This document shows positions 1 through 6,254 of a DNA stretch of 7,416 nucleotides, in pieces. Made by a program: the position numbers and the translations under genes. The notes under the pieces are model-generated. The model ran no database searches. It was not told where the DNA came from and saw only the letters and a program-made list of their open reading frames with translations. Positions within the stretch are counted from its first letter, which is position 1. Every line of letters starts with the position of its first letter. Origin of the DNA: Klebsiella pneumoniae (GTDB taxonomy: Bacteria > Pseudomonadota > Gammaproteobacteria > Pseudomonadales > Pseudohongiellaceae); assembly GCA_945869725.1 (NCBI GenBank), contig CAMBPO010000089.1, forward strand, positions 1-7,416, in the 5' to 3' direction.

Positions 1-240
1 AACGGGCAGACCATCATCCGCCAGTAACTGTTCCAGCAAGTCACCGTGATGACCACCGGCAGGAAACACGGCCAGTACATCCAGCCCGAGACGGCGCAGG
101 TTACGAGCAACGTTGATGCCACCGCCGCCCGGTGCACGATGAAGTATCTGGCAGCGCGTTTTGCTGTCGTAGTAAAACTGTTCAGTGCCGGCAAACAGAT
201 CAATGGCCGGGCTCATGGTCAACGTCGCAATAGCCGTCAT
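1..240 (-). CDS. pfkB: PfkB-type phosphofructokinase, N-terminal 80 residues (cut by window edge)
   Basis: Sugar-phosphate kinase of the PfkB/ribokinase superfamily, most likely the Pfk-2 type that phosphorylates fructose 6-phosphate with ATP in cytoplasmic glycolysis. Only the first 80 of roughly 310 residues are present. Seen: TLTMSPAID near the start, whose Asp14 matches the substrate-binding Asp of E. coli PfkB; the PGGGGINVAR signature at residues 37-46; and VFPAGGHHGDLLEQLLAD at 58-75, which resembles the Pfk-2 stretch ending in AIFPAGG. The related 1-phosphofructokinase FruK usually has AAGKGINVAK at the signature position, so PfkB fits better, although tagatose-6-phosphate kinase cannot be excluded without the C-terminus. 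The ATG start at 240 is preceded by GGAAGG (251-256 on the complement) at a 10-base spacing. The gene lies 52 bases behind the interrupted frame at 293-955, so the two may share a transcript. Confidence 0.85.
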   Translation of the reverse strand, partial: MTAIATLTMSPAIDLFAGTEQFYYDSKTRCQILHRAPGGGGINVARNLRRLGLDVLAVFPAGGHHGDLLEQLLADDGLPV

Positions 241-292
241 ATCAACAAACCCTTCCGCTGATCACACAAAAACTCAATGCGGGAAAATCCCC

Positions 293-955
293 TCAAGCAC
301 GACTCCAGTTCTCACTGAATGCGTAAGACTGCGACTGATGACGGATCAGATCATGCAACAAGGCCAGCGCCATGGCAGTTCCGGATTCAACGGCGCTATT
401 GTGTTGACCAATCTGCCCGCGCAAGGCGTCGGCAGTATGATTGCAGATCAATGGCGGACGATGCACCGGCTGACTGGCTAGGAACAGGTTATGAAGCACC
501 TCCAGTAACTCACGCAAACAGTCGGATTGCTCGGGGATAGCGCCCATCACGGTACGGGCGCTGTATTCATGGCGCTGCTATGCCATTTTAAGCAATGTAA
601 ACAACACCTTGTTAATATTGTTTAAAGCAGTATCTGTGCAAATGGTTTCACACAATGTCAGCCAGTCCCAGACCTTTTCGAAGGATTGCACAGGCAACTC
701 AGGCCACTGGTGATAACTGGCCGCTTTCATCGCGCCGTACAGAATTTTGCTATCGAAAGTCTGCGCCTCTTATCGGTGAGCGCCGCTACCCTGATAGCGG
801 CTGGCGGCGTTGATACCCGCCATGGCAATGAATTCCGTGTCTGATAAAAAGTGATGGATGGTTTTCCACAGACTGATAACTCTGGCACTTTCCGACGGAT
901 TTCCCGGGGGCAGCGCATTTCCGATCTGGAGCTTTATTGTTGCTGATGTCATCAT
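293..955 (-). pseudogene. Interrupted reading frame of about 220 codons with two in-frame stops, family unknown
   Basis: One minus-strand frame runs from an ATG ATG pair (955 and 952) to a TGA at 293-295. It is broken only by TAA at 770-772 and TAG at 578-580. The three open stretches are 61, 63 and 94 codons, all in the same phase; a random frame of this length would hold about ten stops. GAGG at 961-964 lies 5 and 8 bases before the two ATGs, so the start is well supported. Neither inner stretch has a convincing ribosome site of its own. The translation looks protein-like and helical, for example residues RVISLWKTIHHFLSD, then SFEKVWDWLTLCETIC, then CLRELLEVLHNLFLASQ. Both stops are one C-to-T change from Gln codons (CAA, CAG), consistent with nonsense decay. 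I do not recognise the family. It precedes pfkB in the same orientation. Readthrough or sequencing error are less likely alternatives. Confidence 0.6.
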
Positions 956-964
956 CAAGTCCTC

Positions 965-992
965 GTGGCATTGTGTGGCATCCATATTGCCA
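965..992. promoter_or_regulatory. Candidate operator: repeated GTGGCAT with inverted TGCCA in the divergent spacer
   Basis: The 70-base spacer between the minus-strand interrupted frame (start 955) and the plus-strand M20 peptidase (start 1026) contains GTGGCAT at 965-971 and again at 975-981. These copies are one helical turn apart. An inverted TGCCA follows at 988-992 and forms a TGGCA-7-TGCCA dyad with the second copy. The arrangement suits a DNA-binding regulator acting on both directions, but the half-sites are only five to seven bases and could be chance. No clear sigma-70 -35/-10 pair is visible in either direction. Confidence 0.25.
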
Positions 993-1025
993 AGAACTAA
1001 CTAACAATACCCCCAACCGGAGACT

Positions 1026-2453
1026 ATGGTGAAGATCAATAACAAGGTATTCAAAACCGTCCTTTCAACACAAAGACTGATGATGAAATCAGTCGCCGTG
1101 CTTACGCTCTCTGTGCTGCTGCCTGCAGCCTATGCACAATCAACCCCCGCCGACGACAACGCCGTTGCCTGGTTACAGGAATTTGTGCGCATTGACACCA
1201 TTAACCCGCCCGGCAATGAGTACCGTGCCGTGGAGTTTTATGCGCGCATATTTGACAGTTACGGCATCCCCTACGAGACGGCTGAAAGCGCTCCTGGTCG
1301 TGGCAATATTTGGGCACGCCTGCAGGGCGCAGATGAGCCCGGACTGATCCTGCTGCAACACACCGACGTGGTGCCGGCCGATCGCGAGTACTGGACCTTT
1401 GATCCGTTGTCTGGTGAGTTAAAGGATGGTTACCTGTATGGCCGCGGCACTCGCGACATGAAGGGACTGGGAATTGCACAGCTGGTTGCTTTTCTGAATC
1501 TGCATACCTCTGGCCAGGCACTTAACCGTGACGTGGTTTTCCTCGCTACCGCGGACGAAGAAGCGGGCGGTGAGTTCGGCGTGGGTTGGTTGATTGATAA
1601 CCGACCCGAAATTTTTGAAGACATCGGCATTCTGCTTAATGAGGGCGGTGGCGGCAGCCGCAGCAGCGCGGGCGATATTGCATTTGGTGTGGAAGTGACT
1701 CAAAAGGTCCCGGTCTGGCTGCATTTAAAGGCGGTTGATGTGCCTGGTCACGGTTCTTCACCACGCACCACCAGCTCAGTTACCCGCATCGTACAAGCCT
1801 TGAACACATTGCTGGAGAATCCGTTCCCACCGCGCATCATTCCACCCGTTGATGAGTATTTTGTAGGGCTGTCAGAAACCATGAATGATGAATGGGCAAC
1901 GGCGTATGCAGATATGGGGCGCGCGGTTCAGGATCCGGAATTTCTGCAACGCCTGCACGAACAGCGTCCAGGTCACAATGCGCTGACCAGAGATACCTGC
2001 TCCATGACGCGCTTTGAAGGCTCCAGCAAAATCAATGTCATTCCGCCGGAAGCGTGGGCTGAACTGGATTGCCGCATATTGCCAGATAAACCCGCTGAAC
2101 AGTTTGTCGCAGAACTCGAAGCGCTGATTGCCCACACCGGTGTAACCGTTGAGGTCATCATGGCGTTTACGCCTGCGATATCCACCACCAACTCGCGCTT
2201 GTTCGAAGCCATTCGCAATGTCACCGGCGAACTGCATCCGGGATCGCGGGTGATTCCCTCAGTCAGCGCCGGGTTTACCGACAGCCACTTTACCCGTGAT
2301 TTGGGCATTATCAGTTACGGATTTAATCCTTTAATTACCGATGATGGTGAGAACACAGGTGTGCACGGCAATGACGAACGCGTGCCTGAAGCCGCTTTTG
2401 TGCGCGGCGTCAGTGACTTCTATTCCGTGATCCGTAACGTGGTTTTTGACTGA
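1026..2453 (+). CDS. Secreted M20-family zinc metallopeptidase/deacylase
   Basis: Binuclear-zinc hydrolase of the M20/M25/M40 family (carboxypeptidase G2, ArgE/DapE relatives), cleaving a peptide or N-acyl amide bond; the substrate is not predictable. Metal and catalytic residues are all visible: HTD with His112 and Asp114, GRGTRDMKG with bridging Asp144, ADEEAGG with Glu178 (catalytic) and Glu179, NEGGGG with Glu206, and HGNDERV with His448. PGHGSSP at 241-246 is the conserved loop opening the lid/dimerisation domain (about 225-375). A signal peptide is clear: KS, a hydrophobic run VAVLTLSVLLPAA, then AYA|QS with cleavage after residue 37, so the enzyme is probably periplasmic or secreted. 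The start at 1026 has GGAG at 1019-1022, a rather short spacing of 3 bases. GTG at 1029, or the ATG pair at 1080/1083 directly before the signal peptide, are real alternatives. It converges on the M28 gene, with 13 bases between the stops. Confidence 0.93.
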   Translation: MVKINNKVFKTVLSTQRLMMKSVAVLTLSVLLPAAYAQSTPADDNAVAWLQEFVRIDTINPPGNEYRAVEFYARIFDSYGIPYETAESAPGRGNIWARLQGADEPGLILLQHTDVVPADREYWTFDPLSGELKDGYLYGRGTRDMKGLGIAQLVAFLNLHTSGQALNRDVVFLATADEEAGGEFGVGWLIDNRPEIFEDIGILLNEGGGGSRSSAGDIAFGVEVTQKVPVWLHLKAVDVPGHGSSPRTTSSVTRIVQALNTLLENPFPPRIIPPVDEYFVGLSETMNDEWATAYADMGRAVQDPEFLQRLHEQRPGHNALTRDTCSMTRFEGSSKINVIPPEAWAELDCRILPDKPAEQFVAELEALIAHTGVTVEVIMAFTPAISTTNSRLFEAIRNVTGELHPGSRVIPSVSAGFTDSHFTRDLGIISYGFNPLITDDGENTGVHGNDERVPEAAFVRGVSDFYSVIRNVVFD

Positions 2454-2466
2454 ACCGCAGTCTGCC

Positions 2467-3855
2467 TCAGAACGCCCCTGCAGCGCCCGGGAATACCACC
2501 GGGCTCTGCATGCCACTCTCGGAAACACTCGACACACCAAAGAAGTAGTTATCGATGACCACGTTTTCCAGCGTGAATTCACTGACATCGCCAGCCAGAC
2601 GCGAATGTGTCCATTGAGCATCTGTTGTTAGTCGCCAGTGCACACGATAGGCAGTGGCACCTTCTACCTTCTCCCAGCGCAAGGTTGTACTGGGACTGAC
2701 CTGACCACTGATTGTGACATTACTCGGCGGGGCAGGCGCCCACGCCATCGAGGCCAGGGTCACTGCATTGAGGGCAGTGAGTTTGGCCGCATAGTCAAAA
2801 TCCACATGTTCCAGTACGTCGCCATAGGCAATGCCGTCTTCAACTCGGATGTCCTGATGCTGCCAGTTATAGTTCTCGTTGGTTTCCATGATGCGCACGG
2901 CTGGAAAACCTGCTTCGTTAAACGGCCGGTGATGCCCGCCACGACCAAAACGGTCGAGACGATACACCATCATCACATCCAGATTGGGCACATACAGATC
3001 TGCCATCTGATCGATATAGCGCGCCAGATTGCGCGAGGCTGAATCCACCTCGCCGCCTTGAGAGCGCCGCTGGCCGGCCTCTTCGGGGGTTTCGGTATAA
3101 CGTGTGCCTTCTGAAAACACCCGCGCCGTGGTGTTGTTGATAACACCATTGATGCCGCGGATATTGCCTATCATGTCGTTGTTGATAACAGCCTGCATCT
3201 CCCAGCCTTGCTCGTGCGCGTAAGCGGCCAGAATTGCGCCACCATTGAGACCCTGTTCTTCGCCCGACAGCCCGGTGTAGATAATCGACCCTTCAAACTG
3301 GTACTGCGACAACACACGCGCCGTTTCGATGACGCCAGCCATACCGGAGGCGTTGTCATTGGCGCCGGGCGAGTCATCGGTGGAGTTCATGATATCGCTG
3401 ACACGTGAATCGATGTCGCCACTCATCACCACAAAGCGGTTACTGTCACGCGTTCCGCGCTGGATCGCCACCACATTGACCACTTCAGTTGCATCGGGTA
3501 TCCGCGCTGTTCCGGAGACGACGCCACTGACGTACATCACCTCCAGACAGCCCCCGCAAGCGGCAGAGATCTCATCAAATTCGGACTTGATCCAGCGCCG
3601 TGCCGCGCCGATGCCGCGGGTATCAGACTGCGTCTCAGACAAGGTATGGCGCGTGCCGAATCCTGCAAGCGTGGCAATATCCTCGCCAATACGCTGAGCT
3701 GAAGGGGCTACGCCGATCGCCAGCAGGCTGGTTTCATCGGCATGGCTGATGGTTGCCAGACTCATCATCGACACAGCCATCGCAGTTGTTGACAAGTGTC
3801 TCAGGGCAGGGCGGCGGGACGTGGTCAACGGCAGATTGTTCAGTCTCAGCAGCAT
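2467..3855 (-). CDS. Secreted M28-family metallopeptidase with C-terminal fibronectin type III domain
   Basis: Exported zinc aminopeptidase-like enzyme of 462 residues. A signal peptide ends at about SHA|DE (residue 39) after the hydrophobic stretch TAMAVSMMSLATI. The M28 catalytic core covers about 55-370: SGDIDSR (145-151), GANDNASG with bridging Asp167, SGEEQG with Glu199 (catalytic) and Glu200, NNDMIGN with Asp227, and NWQHQ with His333. The first metal ligand, usually His in a GAHxDS motif, is Asp147 here. Cys100 and Cys103 (CGGC) may form a disulphide or bind metal. Residues 374-456 look like a fibronectin type III domain (conserved Trp394, Tyr403 and Tyr437), common in secreted hydrolases for binding or spacing. 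The ATG at 3855 has GGAG at 3862-3865 with 6-base spacing. It follows the MFS gene by 36 bases, so cotranscription is likely. Bond specificity is not predictable. Confidence 0.9.
   Translation of the reverse strand: MLLRLNNLPLTTSRRPALRHLSTTAMAVSMMSLATISHADETSLLAIGVAPSAQRIGEDIATLAGFGTRHTLSETQSDTRGIGAARRWIKSEFDEISAACGGCLEVMYVSGVVSGTARIPDATEVVNVVAIQRGTRDSNRFVVMSGDIDSRVSDIMNSTDDSPGANDNASGMAGVIETARVLSQYQFEGSIIYTGLSGEEQGLNGGAILAAYAHEQGWEMQAVINNDMIGNIRGINGVINNTTARVFSEGTRYTETPEEAGQRRSQGGEVDSASRNLARYIDQMADLYVPNLDVMMVYRLDRFGRGGHHRPFNEAGFPAVRIMETNENYNWQHQDIRVEDGIAYGDVLEHVDFDYAAKLTALNAVTLASMAWAPAPPSNVTISGQVSPSTTLRWEKVEGATAYRVHWRLTTDAQWTHSRLAGDVSEFTLENVVIDNYFFGVSSVSESGMQSPVVFPGAAGAF
2479..2510. terminator. 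GC-rich hairpin at the convergent gene junction, possible terminator without U-tract
   Basis: Arms 2479-2490 and 2499-2510 pair as TGCAG, one C/T mismatch, then GCCCGG, around an 8-base loop (GAATACCA), giving 11 base pairs. It lies 25 bases after the M20 stop codon and within the last codons of the opposing M28 gene. Neither strand shows a T-run after the stem, so it is not a standard intrinsic terminator. It could act as a 3'-end stabiliser or a block between the converging transcripts, or it may only reflect coding sequence for GAAG-rich residues. Confidence 0.35.
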
Positions 3856-3891
3856 GTTTTTCTCCAGTCATCATAAATTCGGCACCCGGCA

Positions 3892-5451
3892 CTATTTTTT
3901 GGGGCGAGAGTCATCGGGGTTCTCAGCAGCGTCAGCGTTATCCATCTCTATGGAGTCATCAAGATCTGCATCTTCTTTTGAGCGTGAGCGTGAGTTTTTG
4001 CGCGTCACACTTAACCAGTCGAAACTGACACCCGTGATCGCATTAAATCGCGAAACACGCAATATCAATTGCAGTACCTTTGGACGTCGACGCGCTATCG
4101 GATCATTCGCGCGCGGCAGGAACCATAATGCCACAGCAAAGCGCAGAATCGCGGTGACAAAAAATACCACAAACAACTGACTTGACAGCCAGTTATCCAG
4201 AAATCCAAGTCGCTCAAACAAAAAGGGCGTGCTGGCCGCAATCAAGCCACCAAAAACCGCGCCAATAGAAACGGCGATGGCTCCCAAGGCTGACTGAACG
4301 GCTGCGTACACCGCAAAATCGCTCTTCTGGGGACGGATATCGTACAGATAGTTGGCCGTGCTCAGACTGAACGCACTCCACACCAGCCCGGAGATAACCT
4401 GCACCAATATCAGATAGGTTGGATCGGGCGAAATCATCCACAACACCGGGATAATCGGAATGGTCATACAGCAGAACTGCATCATAATACGATTGCCAAA
4501 ACGGTCTGAAAAACGTCCCCAGAAACTCAGGCTGATAAACTGCGTCACAATCGACGCAATCGCATTCACGCTGTATTGCATGTAAGTGAACTGCAGGTCG
4601 CGCAACATGTAAACCGCAAAAAACGGTGCAGAAATCGCCACCACGCCCTGCATGCCTGCGACAAAAAAACTGTAGTCGCGGAAGGTCTTGTCCTGCAGCG
4701 AGCCATACAACTGTTTCATGCTCTGCAGAAAGCCTTTGCGGCGGTCGCGGAGCGGCCTCGGATCAGGATCATGCATCAGAAACAGCAATCGACTGGAGAT
4801 TGATCTGCCAATAGCCGCCGTGGTGAACAGTGCAGCAAAACCCAGCCACACCACACCCGCGCGCTCGCTCAGGCTCAGCAAGGCGCCGCCGCCGGCAAAC
4901 ACCACCAGAGAAGCAATCATGGTCAGGCGTGTTCTGGATGCAAAAAAAGCACCCCGGCGCCGCTGCGGCACCAGACTGCCCATCCACGCGCGCCATTGCG
5001 GCTGAATAAAATTGATACATCCAAAATAAAACACCGCCAGCGTAATCAACCACTGCACGCTGTTTTCCGGACGAATGATGGCAAGCGCAACTAGACCTAC
5101 CACCACGATTGTCTGAGTAACCGCCGCAATCACCACCATGGGTTTGCGAGGAAGGTAGTTGCCTAACCACGCAGACAATAACTGGCAGAATGCCCCAAAC
5201 AACTGCGGTATCGCCATTAGCCATCCCATTTGCAGGGCGGTGGCATGCAGAAAAATCGCAAACGCGTTAAAAAAATTGTCGCCGGTTGCGGTCATGGTTG
5301 CTGAGGCAACGGCTTCTTTCTGGGACAGGTTTAATGTCTTGCGCAGCCACACCGCTCGCTTGGCAGCGCGGGCAGGCGGGACCGCAGGCGTTTCATCCGT
5401 TTGCAGGTCTGGCGATGTTTCTTCTGGCAACTGCGGGGGGGCAGGCGACAT
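3892..5451 (-). CDS. MFS transporter with about 12 membrane helices and a long charged C-terminal tail
   Basis: Inner-membrane secondary transporter of the major facilitator superfamily, substrate unknown. From the ATG at 5451 the product is 519 residues. It has a Pro/Glu-rich cytoplasmic N-terminus (about 1-45), about twelve hydrophobic segments between residues 48 and 446, and a charged central loop (about 224-258, with DPDPRPLRDRRKG). GRFSDRFGNR at 312-321 is the MFS motif A in the loop between helices 8 and 9; the copy expected after helix 2 is degenerate (GNYLPRKP). The tail of about 70 residues turns from basic (RKNSRSRSK) to acidic (DADLDDSIEMDNAD), which is unusual for the family. The start was chosen because GGAG at 5463-5466 is 11 bases from ATG 5451. 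A GTG at 5463 would add four residues, but it overlaps that site and has no ribosome site of its own. It probably forms an operon with the downstream M28 peptidase gene. Confidence 0.88.
   Translation of the reverse strand: MSPAPPQLPEETSPDLQTDETPAVPPARAAKRAVWLRKTLNLSQKEAVASATMTATGDNFFNAFAIFLHATALQMGWLMAIPQLFGAFCQLLSAWLGNYLPRKPMVVIAAVTQTIVVVGLVALAIIRPENSVQWLITLAVFYFGCINFIQPQWRAWMGSLVPQRRRGAFFASRTRLTMIASLVVFAGGGALLSLSERAGVVWLGFAALFTTAAIGRSISSRLLFLMHDPDPRPLRDRRKGFLQSMKQLYGSLQDKTFRDYSFFVAGMQGVVAISAPFFAVYMLRDLQFTYMQYSVNAIASIVTQFISLSFWGRFSDRFGNRIMMQFCCMTIPIIPVLWMISPDPTYLILVQVISGLVWSAFSLSTANYLYDIRPQKSDFAVYAAVQSALGAIAVSIGAVFGGLIAASTPFLFERLGFLDNWLSSQLFVVFFVTAILRFAVALWFLPRANDPIARRRPKVLQLILRVSRFNAITGVSFDWLSVTRKNSRSRSKEDADLDDSIEMDNADAAENPDDSRPKK
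5435..5441. repeat. Seven-base G/C homopolymer in the first codons of the MFS gene
   Basis: A run of seven G on the plus strand (C on the coding strand) covers codons 4-6 of the MFS gene, spelling the Ala-Pro-Pro after MSP. A one-base slip would put nearly the whole transporter out of frame, so the tract could in principle allow on/off switching. Seven bases is short for a phase-variable tract, and Pro-rich N-termini give such runs by chance. Confidence 0.4.
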
Positions 5452-5560
5452 ACTGATAAACACTCCGAAATCGGGGTTACAAACCCAACCACGCTGGCGG
5501 GATTTTTTCTTTGGACTGCCTGCATTCTAGCACTGCCGATCGCGGGTGTGTCGCGCTTGA

Positions 5561-5594
5561 AGCTAGGCTATCGATGACGATTCAGCTAGGCTAT
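5561..5594. repeat. Direct repeat AGCTAGGCTAT, two copies 23 bases apart
   Basis: Identical 11-base copies lie at 5561-5571 and 5584-5594 in the spacer between the divergent MFS and yaiL genes. The second copy ends 32 bases before the yaiL ATG. A 23-base period is close to two helical turns, so both would face the same side of the DNA, as expected for a regulator site. Two chance copies of 11 bases this close are unlikely, so this is either an operator or a small local duplication. No clear -35/-10 pair is visible around it. Confidence 0.45.
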
Positions 5595-5626
5595 GTGTGC
5601 AGACAGACAGTTACAGGAAATGTGTT

Positions 5627-6172
5627 ATGGGAAAATCATTGGCTGACCAACTGCTAAGCGCAGGATTGGTGGATTCGAAAAAACTTAAACAGGCTCAGCA
5701 GGAAAAACGTAAAGAACAAAAGCATCAGCCTAAGGGGCAATCGACCCAGGCAGAGGAGATGAAAAAACGGGCAGAGCAGTTCCGTGCCGAAAAAGCTGAA
5801 CAAGACAGATTGCTGAACGAAAAGCGTCTAGCCGCCGAGCGCAATAAAGAAATTCGCGCCCAGGTGCGTCAACTTCTGCAACAACATGCAGTCAAGCCGG
5901 ACGGTGAAATCCGATTTAATTTTAAAGACGCTGCCACTGGTAAAGTACGCTACCTGTTTGTCTCTGAAAATCAGCAGAGCTTGCTGGCTTCAGGGCAACT
6001 GCTGATTTGTGGTGACGGTAAACGGGCTGTTATCACCAACCGTGATACTGCAGAACGTATCAAAGAGCGCGCGCCAGAGGCGGTGTTGTTTGATGCCATT
6101 AGCAAGTTGGACGATTCAGAACTGGATGACGCATACAAGGACTTTCCGATTCCGGATGATCTGGTCTGGTAA
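5627..6172 (+). CDS. yaiL: YaiL/DUF2058 family protein
   Basis: Small, highly charged protein of the DUF2058 family (E. coli YaiL), widespread in gammaproteobacteria. Its role is not established; database labels such as 'nucleoprotein/polynucleotide-associated' are not strong evidence. Seen over 181 residues: the N-terminal KSLADQLLSAGLVDSKKLKQ motif (3-22), a Lys/Glu/Gln-rich stretch at about 22-86 that probably forms a coiled coil, and a compact C-terminal domain (about 91-155) with GEIRFNF, KVRYLFVS and GQLLICGDG. The end, DFPIPDDLVW, matches the family's conserved tail. The start at 5627 was preferred over an in-frame ATG 10 codons upstream (5597) because AGGA at 5615-5618 lies 8 bases before it and the protein then begins as relatives do. 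It is divergent from the MFS gene and 82 bases ahead of glk on the same strand, so it may share a transcript with glk. Confidence 0.93.
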   Translation: MGKSLADQLLSAGLVDSKKLKQAQQEKRKEQKHQPKGQSTQAEEMKKRAEQFRAEKAEQDRLLNEKRLAAERNKEIRAQVRQLLQQHAVKPDGEIRFNFKDAATGKVRYLFVSENQQSLLASGQLLICGDGKRAVITNRDTAERIKERAPEAVLFDAISKLDDSELDDAYKDFPIPDDLVW

Positions 6173-6254
6173 GTTTGGCCTCTATCCGGGCAGTGACGCT
6201 GATTGTTGCGGTAGTTGCCAACATTACCCCCATTAAACGCAGGGAAAATTACCA

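Noticed and set aside
281..293. GGGA-AAA-TCCC mini-hairpin after the interrupted frame
   Set aside because: A four-pair stem, with the T-rich stretch too far away to form a terminator.
185..481. 98-codon plus-strand open frame
   Set aside because: It lies opposite the start of pfkB and the last part of the interrupted frame. It has no ribosome site and no recognisable protein pattern, so I read it as a shadow.
293..550. 85-codon minus-strand frame as a stand-alone gene
   Set aside because: There is no ribosome site before its ATG or the adjacent GTG, and it continues in phase with the upstream segments, so I treat it as the last part of one interrupted frame.
585..615. Possible internal promoter (TTAACA, 19-base spacer, TAAAAT) on the minus strand before the third segment
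   Set aside because: The spacer is too long and the segment it would drive lacks a ribosome site; local AT-richness explains the match.
1872..2308. Two minus-strand frames of 111 and 121 codons inside the M20 gene
   Set aside because: They overlap a complete metallopeptidase with all catalytic motifs; their translations look unstructured.
6203..6222. TGTTG...CAACA inverted repeat between yaiL and glk
   Set aside because: Only five pairs around a ten-base loop with no T-run; too weak for a terminator or operator call.
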